A stretch of DNA of 64,000 nt, taken from contig JAEWBN010000009.1 in assembly GCA_023391095.1 (NCBI GenBank), positions 124,001 to 188,000 on the forward strand. The letters are read 5' to 3'. The stretch is from Pseudomonadota bacterium. GTDB lineage: Bacteria > Pseudomonadota > Alphaproteobacteria > Rhizobiales > Devosiaceae. A program made the translations under genes and the position numbers. The notes under the pieces were generated by a model. It made no database searches, was not told the origin of the DNA, and was given only the letters and a program-made list of their open reading frames with translations. The first letter of the stretch is position 1; each line of letters opens with the position of its first letter. Shown piece after piece: positions 15,202-22,662 of this stretch.

Positions 15202-15816
15202 ATGACCCAGCCGATCACCCTTGCCATCGATACCGCCGCACCGCGCCTGCAGCTGGGACTGGCGCTGGCCGATGGCGGCTGTGATGTGCTGGTCGAGGAT
15301 ATCGCCAAGGGTCACGCAGAAATCATCTTCGAGCGCATCGCAACGCTGCTGGAGCGCAACGGGCTGGGTCATGCCGACCTCGAACGCATTGCGGTCACGA
15401 CCGGTCCCGGCTCGTTTACCGGCCTGCGCATCGGCCTTTCGGCGGCGCGCGGCCTTGGCTTGGCCCGCAAGCTGCCGGTTGTCGGGGTGCCAAGCCTCCA
15501 AGCCATTTCCCTCTCGGCCCCTCCCGGGCAACCGGTCAGCGTATTGCTCGATGCGCGGCGGGACGAAGCCTATCTGCAGACCTTTTCGGCTCCCGGCATG
15601 CCCAATGGCGCCGCGCGTATCCTCCCCATGGCGGAAGCGAGTGCCGGCGTCCTCGCCGGATCACAATTGATCGAATCGCCCTTTGTCGACATCGGGCGAA
15701 TGGCCCTTTTTGCGGCGGGCGTCGCGCCGGCCGACTACCCACCCCGCGCCAGCTACGTGCGCGATGCCGACGCCAAGCCGCAGGATGGTGCGCGCATTCC
15801 GAGGCGGCAGGCATGA
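15202..15816 (+). CDS. tsaB: tRNA threonylcarbamoyladenosine biosynthesis protein TsaB
   Basis: 204 residues, ASKHA-fold. The N-terminus ITLAIDTAAPRLQLGLALADG is the phosphate-1 motif, and VTTGPGSFTGLRIGLSAARGLGLARKLPVVGVPSLQA is the TsaB hallmark, followed by LLDARRDEAYLQ. TsaB partners TsaD and TsaE to make t6A37 in tRNAs reading ANN codons. The start is the ATG at 15202 giving MTQPITLAID; a longer open frame upstream lacks similarity. It overlaps rimI by 4 nt (ATGA), the common alphaproteobacterial gene order. Confidence 0.93.
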   Translation: MTQPITLAIDTAAPRLQLGLALADGGCDVLVEDIAKGHAEIIFERIATLLERNGLGHADLERIAVTTGPGSFTGLRIGLSAARGLGLARKLPVVGVPSLQAISLSAPPGQPVSVLLDARRDEAYLQTFSAPGMPNGAARILPMAEASAGVLAGSQLIESPFVDIGRMALFAAGVAPADYPPRASYVRDADAKPQDGARIPRRQA

Positions 15817-16292
15817 TGAAATTCTGGATGGCCCCCGGCGGGCTCCATGTTGAGCCGGGCGAGGCGCGGGACGCCAGGGAGCTGGCGCGCATCCATGCCC
15901 AGAGCTTTTTTCGGGGCTGGCCGCGCGAGGAATTCGAGGCCTTTCTGAGCGATGCGGCCAGCCCGGTCTATATCGCCTGCGACGCCCGGCGGCGGATTGC
16001 CGGCTTTGCGCTGATCCGGGTGGCGGCGGACGAGGCAGAACTGCTCTCGATTGCCGTAGACCCCAAGTGGCGCGGCAAGAAAGTGGGGCGGGCCTTGATG
16101 GATGCCGTCTTTGCCGATCTCATGCTCTCGCCGGTGCGACGCATGTTCCTTGAAGTCGATGAGCAGAACCATCCGGCCATCAAGCTCTACCGGCGGCTCG
16201 GCTTTGGCGACATCGGCACGCGCCAGGGCTATTATCCCCGTCCGGACGGGAGTGCGGCCACCGCGCTTGTCATGGCGCGCGATCTTGTCTAA
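15813..16292 (+). CDS. rimI: GNAT N-acetyltransferase, RimI-like (ribosomal protein S18 alanine acetyltransferase)
   Basis: 159 residues. The GNAT core includes GFALIRVAADEAELLSIAVDPKWRGKKVGRALMDAVFADL, where the P-loop-like RGKKVGRALM binds acetyl-CoA. FLEVDEQNHPAIKLYRRLGFGDIGTRQGYY is the typical RimI C-terminal block. The opening RELARIHAQSFFRGWPREEFEAFL also matches RimI. It presumably acetylates the N-terminal Ala of S18, though RimI-like enzymes can have broader targets. It overlaps tsaB by 4 nt and precedes the Mur/Fur gene by 34 nt. Confidence 0.9.
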   Translation: MMKFWMAPGGLHVEPGEARDARELARIHAQSFFRGWPREEFEAFLSDAASPVYIACDARRRIAGFALIRVAADEAELLSIAVDPKWRGKKVGRALMDAVFADLMLSPVRRMFLEVDEQNHPAIKLYRRLGFGDIGTRQGYYPRPDGSAATALVMARDLV

Positions 16293-16326
16293 CCCCGTCG
16301 AGAGCCACACAGCCGGGAGTGAACGG

Positions 16327-16779
16327 ATGACCAGAAACCCTTCCGATCCCACGCTCGAAGAAGCCTGCGTGGCGCGCGGCATGCGCATGACCGATCAGCG
16401 GCGCGTCATTGCCCGCGTCATCGAGGACAGTTCCGATCACCCCGATGTCGAAGAGCTCTATCGGAGGGCTTCGGCCGTGGATTCGCGTATTTCGCTGTCC
16501 ACCGTCTACCGCACCGTGAACCTTTTCGAGGAAGCGGGTCTGGTTACCAAGCATGATTTCAAGGACGGACGGGCGCGCTTCGAGCTCATTCCGGACGAGC
16601 ACCATGACCACCTGATCGACATTCGCACCGGTACGGTCATCGAATTCCGCAACGAGGAAATCGAAGCCATCCAGGAAGTGATCGCCAAGCGGCTGGGCTA
16701 CAAGCTGGTGGATCATCGGCTGGAGCTTTATGCCGTGCCGCTCAAGGGTTCAAAGCCGGGGTCAGACGAGCCGCAATGA
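16327..16779 (+). CDS. Fur family metal-responsive regulator, Mur-like
   Basis: 150 residues. The winged helix is in RGMRMTDQRRVIARVIEDSSDHPDVEELYRRAS and ISLSTVYRTVNLFEEAGLVTKHDF, with metal-binding residues in DEHHDHLIDIRTGTVIEF and the C-terminal VDHRLELYAVPL. The pattern is closest to the rhizobial Fur/Mur proteins that sense manganese and repress sit/mntH uptake. It lacks the heme-regulatory type N-terminus of Irr. The start ATG at 16327 gives MTRNPSDP. It overlaps plsC by 4 nt. The Mur versus Fur assignment rests on lineage and is inference. Confidence 0.88.
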   Translation: MTRNPSDPTLEEACVARGMRMTDQRRVIARVIEDSSDHPDVEELYRRASAVDSRISLSTVYRTVNLFEEAGLVTKHDFKDGRARFELIPDEHHDHLIDIRTGTVIEFRNEEIEAIQEVIAKRLGYKLVDHRLELYAVPLKGSKPGSDEPQ

Positions 16780-17588
16780 TCTTCAGAAGCCTGTTCTTTA
16801 TCTTCGTTTTCGTGCCGTTCATGGTGATCGCCATCCCGCTGCAGGCGCTCATCCTGCTCCTCCGCCTGCCCTTCTGGCAGGCTTTGCCGCGGCTCTTTCA
16901 CAAAATCGGCTGCGTGTTCCTGGGCCTGCGCATCACCGTGCTCGGCACACCCTCGACGGGCAAGCCGACCCTGATGGTGTCCAACCACATCTCCTGGACC
17001 GACATCGTCGCCATCGGCTCGGTGGCAGACGTGACGTTCGTGGCCAAGCGCGAAGTGGGCCAGTGGCCCTTTGTGGGGATGATGGCCAACCTGCAGCGCA
17101 CCATTTACGCCGACCGCACCCGTCGCTCGGAAACGGGCCGCACGGCCAGCGCCATGGGTGCGCATATGGCCAGCGGCAATACGGTGCTGCTGTTTGCCGA
17201 AGGCCAGTCCGATATCGGCACCCATGTCCTGCCGTTCCGTTCGGCCCTTGTGGGTGCGGCCCAGCATGCCATGATCGAGGCGGGCGCCAAGGATGTGCAG
17301 ATCCAGCCGGTGACCATTGCCTATACCAAGCTGCAGGGGCTGCCGGTCAGCCGCAACGAGCGTTCGCTGATCGCCTGGATCAAGTCGAAATCGGTCAAGC
17401 AGAATATCCGGGAGATCCTGGGCGGTCCGGTCAAGGACGTCACGGTGGCCTTCGGCAACCCATTGTCCCTGACGGCCCAGGACAATCGCAAGGCAGTGAC
17501 CAAGGCCGCCGAGGAACAGGTGCGCGCCATGCTGGTGGCGCTTAACCGCGGGCTGCCCCTGCCAAGCCAGCCGACCGAACAAGTTTAG
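16776..17588 (+). CDS. plsC: 1-acyl-sn-glycerol-3-phosphate acyltransferase
   Basis: 270 residues with an N-terminal hydrophobic segment (SLFFIFVFVPFMVIAIPLQALILLLRL). The acyltransferase motif I is NHISWTD, with H71 and D76 as the HX4D pair. VTFVAKREVGQWPFVGMM and LLFAEGQSDIG (motif III, usually FPEGTRS) follow. The enzyme acylates lysophosphatidic acid at the inner membrane. FAEGQSDIG in place of FPEGTRS is common in alphaproteobacterial PlsC/OlsA relatives, so an ornithine-lipid acyltransferase role cannot be excluded. Last gene of tsaB-rimI-mur-plsC. Confidence 0.88.
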   Translation: MIFRSLFFIFVFVPFMVIAIPLQALILLLRLPFWQALPRLFHKIGCVFLGLRITVLGTPSTGKPTLMVSNHISWTDIVAIGSVADVTFVAKREVGQWPFVGMMANLQRTIYADRTRRSETGRTASAMGAHMASGNTVLLFAEGQSDIGTHVLPFRSALVGAAQHAMIEAGAKDVQIQPVTIAYTKLQGLPVSRNERSLIAWIKSKSVKQNIREILGGPVKDVTVAFGNPLSLTAQDNRKAVTKAAEEQVRAMLVALNRGLPLPSQPTEQV

Positions 17589-17671
17589 CGATTAAGCCTA
17601 ACGCGGCAAACCGCTTCGGCCTTAACACTTCGTTAGCTATGAAGGACCCCGTCACCAAGGAGACGGGCCAA

Positions 17672-17926
17672 ATGGCGTGGGAACTGCTGGCAATCTGGGC
17701 AATCGTGGGCGTCGCTATCGCATGGTTCGTGCGGGACGAGCGGATGCAGAAGAAGGCTCACCTCGAAGCACAGGCCCGGACCTTTTCGGTCGACCCGCAA
17801 TGGCGCCATCAGCCGGCTGATGCTGAGGGAGGGCTGACACCCGCGCAGCGAGCCGAAATCGAAATCCTGCGGCGCCGGTTTCTCAGGGGTCTGATGGCCG
17901 ATTCTTCGGAGACGCACCGCGCCTAA
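17672..17926 (+). CDS. Small single-pass membrane protein, unknown function
   Basis: 84 residues. AAGGAG 9 nt upstream supports the ATG at 17672. Residues about 2-20 (AWELLAIWAIVGVAIAWFV) form one membrane helix, followed by a basic, helical cytoplasmic tail (RDERMQKKAHLEAQARTF) and a C-terminal segment LTPAQRAEIEILRRRFLRG. The layout recalls short phage-shock-like or PspB-type membrane adaptors, but no family is recognised. Its last 4 nt overlap the end of the convergent gene on the other strand. Confidence 0.6.
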   Translation: MAWELLAIWAIVGVAIAWFVRDERMQKKAHLEAQARTFSVDPQWRHQPADAEGGLTPAQRAEIEILRRRFLRGLMADSSETHRA

Positions 17927-18183
17927 TTCGCGGGCGTGCCGGCCAGGCGCGCCTTCAGCCGGGACACAATGTCAGCTGCCTTGACCAGCAGCGCCAGTTC
18001 GACGTCCTCCTCGTTCATCTCCGGCTTGCCGTCGATCCAGACGGGCAGGTCGATATCGTGGCGGTATTCGCGTTCGTCGAGCTTTTCCAGAAGCGTGGCT
18101 CGAACCTTGCCGTTTATGCGATGTTCGAGGCGGGGATGGGGCTGACGCTCGGTCAGCACGATATCAATCAATTCAATAGTCAT
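17923..18183 (-). CDS. Small hypothetical protein
   Basis: 86 residues, MTIELIDIVLTERQ at the N-terminus, then HRINGKVRATLLEKLDEREYRHDIDLPVWIDGKP and a charged helical end. It has no signal peptide or membrane helix and is not recognised. GGAG 8 nt upstream of the ATG supports the start. Codon use is like the neighbours. The stop codons of this gene and the converging plus-strand gene share four bases. Confidence 0.55.
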   Translation of the reverse strand: MTIELIDIVLTERQPHPRLEHRINGKVRATLLEKLDEREYRHDIDLPVWIDGKPEMNEEDVELALLVKAADIVSRLKARLAGTPAN

Positions 18184-18322
18184 ATTCGGCTCCGGGGGAG
18201 CCCCCGGCGGCACCCTGACCGCCGTTGGTTCACGAGGGGTTAACGCCGCCCTCCCTGCCCGGTTTCTCATGTGTAAAAAAACGCTGCCGCTGTGGCCGAT
18301 CTGCAAGCCGGCAAGTGGGCCA

Positions 18323-19633
18323 TCACACGCGCACGGCATGCTCCCGCCGGCCGGCATCGCCGAAAACACGAATATAGCGCTCGATCTCGGAGCGATCTCC
18401 AGTCGCCTTGGCCGGGTTATCGGAGAGTTTGACGGCCGGCCGGCCATTGACCTCGCTGACCTTGGCAACGATGGAAATGGGATCGAGGCGCGGATTGGGG
18501 CCGTCCGGAGCGCAGTCGGCAAAATCATTGGTGAGGTTGGTGCCCCAACCAAAGGCCATGCGCACCTTGCCGTCGAAGTGGAGATAGGCATCTTCGATCA
18601 TCTCCACGTCGAGGCCATCCGAGAAGATCAGCAGCTTGTCCTGCGGATCGCGGCCGCGCGCCTTCCAGAACTCGATGATCTTTTCGCCGCCCTCGATGGC
18701 CGGCGCGCTGTCCGGGCGGAAACCGGTCCAGTCGGCCACCCAATCGGGCGCGTCGCGCAGAAAGACGTCCGTGCCGAAGGCGTCGGGCAGGACGATAAGG
18801 AGATTGCCGCCGTAATAGCTCTTCCAGTCCTGAAGGACGCGGTAGGGCGCCTCGCGCAGTTCCTGGTCGGATCGCGCCAGGGCGGCCAGCACCATGGGCA
18901 GTTCATGGGCATTGGTGCCCAGCGCCTCGAGGTCGGTATCCATGGCGAGCTTGACGTTCGAGGTGCCGGTAAAGGCTTCGCCGATGCCTTCCTTGAGCGC
19001 CTCGACGCACCAGCGTTGCCAGAGGAAGGAGTGGCGCCGGCGGGTGCCGAAATCGGAAATCTTGAGGTCCGGCAGCTTTCTCAGCCGTTCCACCTTTTCC
19101 CACATGCGCGCCTTGGCGCGTGCGTAGAGGACGTCGAGCGTGAAGGGCCCATAATCCTTCATCGCCGCGCGGCTGCGCAATTCGTTGATGATGGCCAGCG
19201 CAGGGATTTCCCACATGGTGGTTTCGACCCAGGGGCCGGGAAATTCGAGCACAAACTGCCCGTCGCGCTTTTCCAGCCGGTATTCGGGTAGCTGGAAATT
19301 CTCGAGCCAGCGCAGGAAGCCGGGCTGGAAGATCTGCTTGCTGCCGTAAAAGGTATTACCGGCCAGCCAGATCATCTCCTTTTTAGTGAAACGAAGGGTG
19401 CGGCAGTGGTCGAGCTGGGCGCGCAGTTCGTCGATGTTGATCTCATCGGCCAGCTGCACGGACTTGGTGCGGTTGATGAGGCTGAAGGTGGCGTCAACCT
19501 TGGGGTAGAGGCCCCAGATCATCTGCAGCATGAGGAGCTTGTAGAAGTCGGTGTCCAGCAAGCTGCGAATGATCGGATCGAGCTTGAAGGTGTGGTTATA
19601 CACCCGGCGGGCAATGTCGGTATAAATGGCCAT
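18323..19633 (-). CDS. pncB: Nicotinate phosphoribosyltransferase
   Basis: 436 residues, close to the 400-440 of bacterial PncB. Typical segments are IIRSLLDTDFYKLLMLQMIWGLYPKV near the N-terminus, FTKKEMIWLAGNTFY, FGTRRRHSFLWQRW, and LGTNAHELPMVLAAL with the phosphorylatable His. IFSDGLDVEMIEDAYLHF and FGWGTNLTNDF bind the phosphoribosyl group. It makes nicotinate mononucleotide in NAD salvage. The ATG at 19633 gives MAIYTDIARRVYNHTFKL; upstream in-frame sequence lacks similarity. It lies 65 nt downstream of the AlkZ-like gene, probably in one transcript. Confidence 0.94.
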   Translation of the reverse strand: MAIYTDIARRVYNHTFKLDPIIRSLLDTDFYKLLMLQMIWGLYPKVDATFSLINRTKSVQLADEINIDELRAQLDHCRTLRFTKKEMIWLAGNTFYGSKQIFQPGFLRWLENFQLPEYRLEKRDGQFVLEFPGPWVETTMWEIPALAIINELRSRAAMKDYGPFTLDVLYARAKARMWEKVERLRKLPDLKISDFGTRRRHSFLWQRWCVEALKEGIGEAFTGTSNVKLAMDTDLEALGTNAHELPMVLAALARSDQELREAPYRVLQDWKSYYGGNLLIVLPDAFGTDVFLRDAPDWVADWTGFRPDSAPAIEGGEKIIEFWKARGRDPQDKLLIFSDGLDVEMIEDAYLHFDGKVRMAFGWGTNLTNDFADCAPDGPNPRLDPISIVAKVSEVNGRPAVKLSDNPAKATGDRSEIERYIRVFGDAGRREHAVRV

Positions 19634-19698
19634 GAAAGTCCCCACGTCGCACCGCTTTGTAGCGTGGACCGGCGCGGAATGGAAAGCCGTGCCTGGGC

Positions 19699-20844
19699 TC
19701 AAGCGTCCAGCTGGAACCGCTCGAAGCGCCCGAGTTCGCTGTCGAGCGCCGCGCGCGCCTCTGCGCCGATGTCGGCAAGCCAGGTCCACTGCTGCACCAG
19801 GAGCTTGCCGGACCGTCGGTCGGTCTTGAGATCGATCGCGGCCACAACCTGGTCATCGACAAGCACCGGCAGCGCGAAATAGCCAAAACGGCGCTTGGCG
19901 GCGGGGACATATGCCTCGAACACGTGGTCGTAGCCAAAAAAGAGCCTGAGCCTCTTGCGCTGAATGATCAGGGGATCGAAGGGCGAGAGGATGTGCACCC
20001 GCCCCGATGGCACGGCCTGTGCCCATGCCATGGTCTCGGGCGCCGCCCAGTGCTCTGTCTTTTCGGCACCTTGGATTTGCACCGGGACCAGCGTTTTCGA
20101 CCTGATGCGCCTTTCGATCAGCTCGCGGACGCCTTTTTTGGCAGGGGCGTTGAGATGGCAGATCGAATCAAGACTTACCACCCCCTGGCTGCGCAAAGCC
20201 CGGTCCAGCAGATAGGCGCTGATCTGGCGCTCGGTTGCGGGGCGAGGCGGCCTGTCCCAGTTGAAATGGCGCTGCATGAGGTCATAGGTCTTGAGCATGC
20301 CCTCACGTGCCGAAATGGCAACGAGCCCCTGAAAGAACATCAGTTGCAGGACGCGCTTGGAGGGTTTGCGGCTCGCCCAGGGATGGGTCTTTTCCACCAG
20401 TTCATCATCCTCGATGTCGCGAATCGAGAGCGGACCCTCTGCCTTGAGCCGGGCGGTCATGGATTTGATCTCGTCCTGCGTCACGGGACCGAACCAGGTC
20501 TTGGGCTGGGTTCGATATCCCCGCATGGTGGGCAGGAAAAAGGGCAGGTCAGTTGTGGGCACATAGCTCAGCGCATGCGTCCAATATTCGAAAACCGACT
20601 TTTCCCTCGACTGCAGAGCGGCCAGGTCACTGCGCCGATAGGCGGGAATGCGGGAGAACAGGATATGGTGGTGGCATCGCTCGATCACATTGATCGTATC
20701 GATCTGCACATATCCCAGCTGCTCGATGGCTGCCTGCGCCGCCGCCGGCCCCGAACCAAAGGGTTCAGGCGCATCCAGGCGCTGCGCCCGCATCCAGATG
20801 GAACGGGCTTGGGCAGACGTGAGGCTAAAGGGTTTGCGCGGCAC
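19699..20844 (-). CDS. Winged-helix protein of the AlkZ/YcaQ DNA glycosylase family
   Basis: 381 residues. The HTH_42 family pattern is clear: LTSAQARSIWMRAQRL, then GYVQIDTINVIERCHHHILFSRIPAY with the catalytic QxD of AlkZ-type enzymes, YWTHALSYVP, and ILSPFDPLIIQRKRLRLFFGYDHVFEAYVPAAKRRFGYFALPVL. AlkZ/YcaQ proteins unhook DNA interstrand crosslinks and remove bulky alkylated bases. The preferred start is the GTG at 20844 (VPRKPFSL), which has AGGA 8 nt upstream; a longer form from 20895 is less likely. It is followed by pncB on the same strand. Confidence 0.88.
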   Translation of the reverse strand: MPRKPFSLTSAQARSIWMRAQRLDAPEPFGSGPAAAQAAIEQLGYVQIDTINVIERCHHHILFSRIPAYRRSDLAALQSREKSVFEYWTHALSYVPTTDLPFFLPTMRGYRTQPKTWFGPVTQDEIKSMTARLKAEGPLSIRDIEDDELVEKTHPWASRKPSKRVLQLMFFQGLVAISAREGMLKTYDLMQRHFNWDRPPRPATERQISAYLLDRALRSQGVVSLDSICHLNAPAKKGVRELIERRIRSKTLVPVQIQGAEKTEHWAAPETMAWAQAVPSGRVHILSPFDPLIIQRKRLRLFFGYDHVFEAYVPAAKRRFGYFALPVLVDDQVVAAIDLKTDRRSGKLLVQQWTWLADIGAEARAALDSELGRFERFQLDA

Positions 20845-20961
20845 GATTGATTCCTGATGACTGAACAAGGGTGTCAGATCAGGCGGACGTGTCAAACGGG
20901 GTCAGCAGCCTGGCGCTTGGCAACAAGCTCTCAGGTACGGTCATTGTAAAAAGGAAGGAAT

Positions 20962-21037
<76 letters not shown>

Positions 21038-21212
21038 ATCCGGACAGGGTACGAAGTGCGATCCCTGCGGTAGTGTTTGGGTTCGTCCGGGGTGGTTCCC
21101 GTCCGAAGCGAGGCGGAACCTATTGGATCATTCCGCGCCTTGCAAGTGCCTAAATGACACTTTTTTGCCGCATCGGGCAGATCGTCCGCCCGATGCGAAA
21201 ATCATAACGAAA

Positions 21213-21611
21213 TCAGCGGTCTTCGTCGCTGCCGACGTCAAAGCCGAGGCCGTCGTCCTCGTCTTCGTCTTCTTCGAGGAACACGTCTTCCTCGTCGTCG
21301 CCCAGGTCCTCGTCGACCTCGACATCCTCGACATCGGGGATGTCGTCGCCGGCTTCCTCGGCATCGGCATCCTCGAGGCTGACAATCTCGGGACCTGCGG
21401 TCTCGATCTCGTCTTCTTCTTCCTGCTCGTCCTCGTCATCGATCTTGCGGGCAGTAGCCGGACCGGCCTTGCCGCCAACCAGCTGCTCGAAGAAGGACCG
21501 TGGATAGGACTTGCCCGTATAGGGCGAGACGATCGGGTCCATGTTGAGGTCGTAGAACTTCTTGCCGGTATCGGGGTCGGTCCGCTTGGTACCGCGTTCG
21601 GAGTTGGCCAT
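21213..21611 (-). CDS. TIGR02300 family protein (FYDLN acid domain)
   Basis: 132 residues. The N-terminus MANSERGTKRTDPDTGKKFYDLN contains the name-giving FYDLN, followed by DPIVSPYTGKSYP. The remainder is extremely acidic (runs of Glu and Asp from about residue 58 to the end). The family is restricted to alphaproteobacteria and has no known function; the zinc-ribbon-like N-terminus has its cysteines replaced here, and the acidic tail suggests binding to a basic partner. It lies between tRNA-Ala and cmk. In many relatives aroA separates it from cmk, but that gene is absent here. Confidence 0.92.
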   Translation of the reverse strand: MANSERGTKRTDPDTGKKFYDLNMDPIVSPYTGKSYPRSFFEQLVGGKAGPATARKIDDEDEQEEEDEIETAGPEIVSLEDADAEEAGDDIPDVEDVEVDEDLGDDEEDVFLEEDEDEDDGLGFDVGSDEDR

Positions 21612-21824
21612 TTCTCATGCCTCTTCAAAAAAGGGGATATGCTGGCAGCATCCGCTGCGGCCGTGCCAGTTCGGTCAGTCCGGTTATGAGCAAAGCCCGC
21701 CCCTGTCAAACCCAAAATGCGCCGCCCAAAGGTTGGCAGCCCTGCCCTCCCGGCCGGTGCCCGCCCTTGCTCCGGCGGCGCTTCTCCGGCTATCGGCTAT
21801 AAAGCACAGCTTGGGAGCCAGGAC

Positions 21825-22478
21825 ATGATCATTGCCGTCGACGGGCCGGCCGCTTCGGGCAAGGGAACTTTGGCTTCCGGGCTCGCCGCGCATTACCGGC
21901 TTCCTCATCTCGATACGGGCCTGCTTTATCGTGCGGTTGGCCTCGCCGTGGCCGACGCCATCGACGCGCCCGATCTCGAAGCCAGGGCTATCGCGGCCGC
22001 AAGGGCGCTGGACGCCAGGCAGTTGACGGACATGGCGGCGCTCACGGCAGCGGAAACCGGCGTCCTGGCCTCCAAGGTCGCGGTCATCGCCGAGGTCCGC
22101 ATGGCGCTCTTCGATTATCAGCGCAGCTTCGCCCTCCAGCCCGGCGGCGCCGTGTTGGACGGCCGCGATATCGGCACCAAGATCTGCCCCGACGCGGACG
22201 TCAAACTCTTCATCCAGGCCGACAGCAAGGCGCGCATGGAGCGGCGGGCGCGCCAGCTCGAAGCGCGCGGCGTGGCTGTCGATCGTTACGCGCTCTACCA
22301 CCAGATCGAGGAACGGGATGCCCGTGACGCGCTCAACCCGCATGGCGGCTTCTACAAGGCCGAGGACGCGCACTTGCTAGACACCACGCTTCTGGGTATA
22401 GAGGCCGCACTCCGCGCTGCCATCGAGATTGTCGATCGGACCATGGCGCTCAAGGCAGGACGTCCACAGACTTCCTAA
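21825..22478 (+). CDS. cmk: Cytidylate kinase
   Basis: 217 residues. MIIAVDGPAASGKGTLASGLA carries the P-loop, HLDTGLLYRAVGLAVAD the CMP-binding segment, VLDGRDIGTKICPDADVKLFIQA the Cmk signature, and RDARDALNPHGGFYKAEDAHLLDTT the C-terminal lid. It phosphorylates CMP and dCMP to the diphosphates. The start is the ATG at 21825 after GGGAGCCAGGA; an upstream extension reads into non-homologous sequence. It precedes rpsA by 184 nt, the widely conserved cmk-rpsA pair. Confidence 0.96.
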   Translation: MIIAVDGPAASGKGTLASGLAAHYRLPHLDTGLLYRAVGLAVADAIDAPDLEARAIAAARALDARQLTDMAALTAAETGVLASKVAVIAEVRMALFDYQRSFALQPGGAVLDGRDIGTKICPDADVKLFIQADSKARMERRARQLEARGVAVDRYALYHQIEERDARDALNPHGGFYKAEDAHLLDTTLLGIEAALRAAIEIVDRTMALKAGRPQTS

Positions 22479-22662
22479 TTTCATCCTTGGGACCGGAAGC
22501 CGCGCCAATCGGACCATTCGCTGGCCCGGACCCTATAAAATAACCAATCGTCCTGTCCGTTGAAGCGGTGCTCCGTGCGCCGGCTTTGGCATTTGCCAGA
22601 GCGGACCCGTCTTTGATGCAGGATCTGTAACCTTCAAACCACCGGCGCACCGGAGAAAAAAT

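Noticed and set aside
22479..22662. Promoter TATAAA at 22534 in the rpsA leader
   Set aside because: No acceptable -35 element at 16-18 nt spacing.
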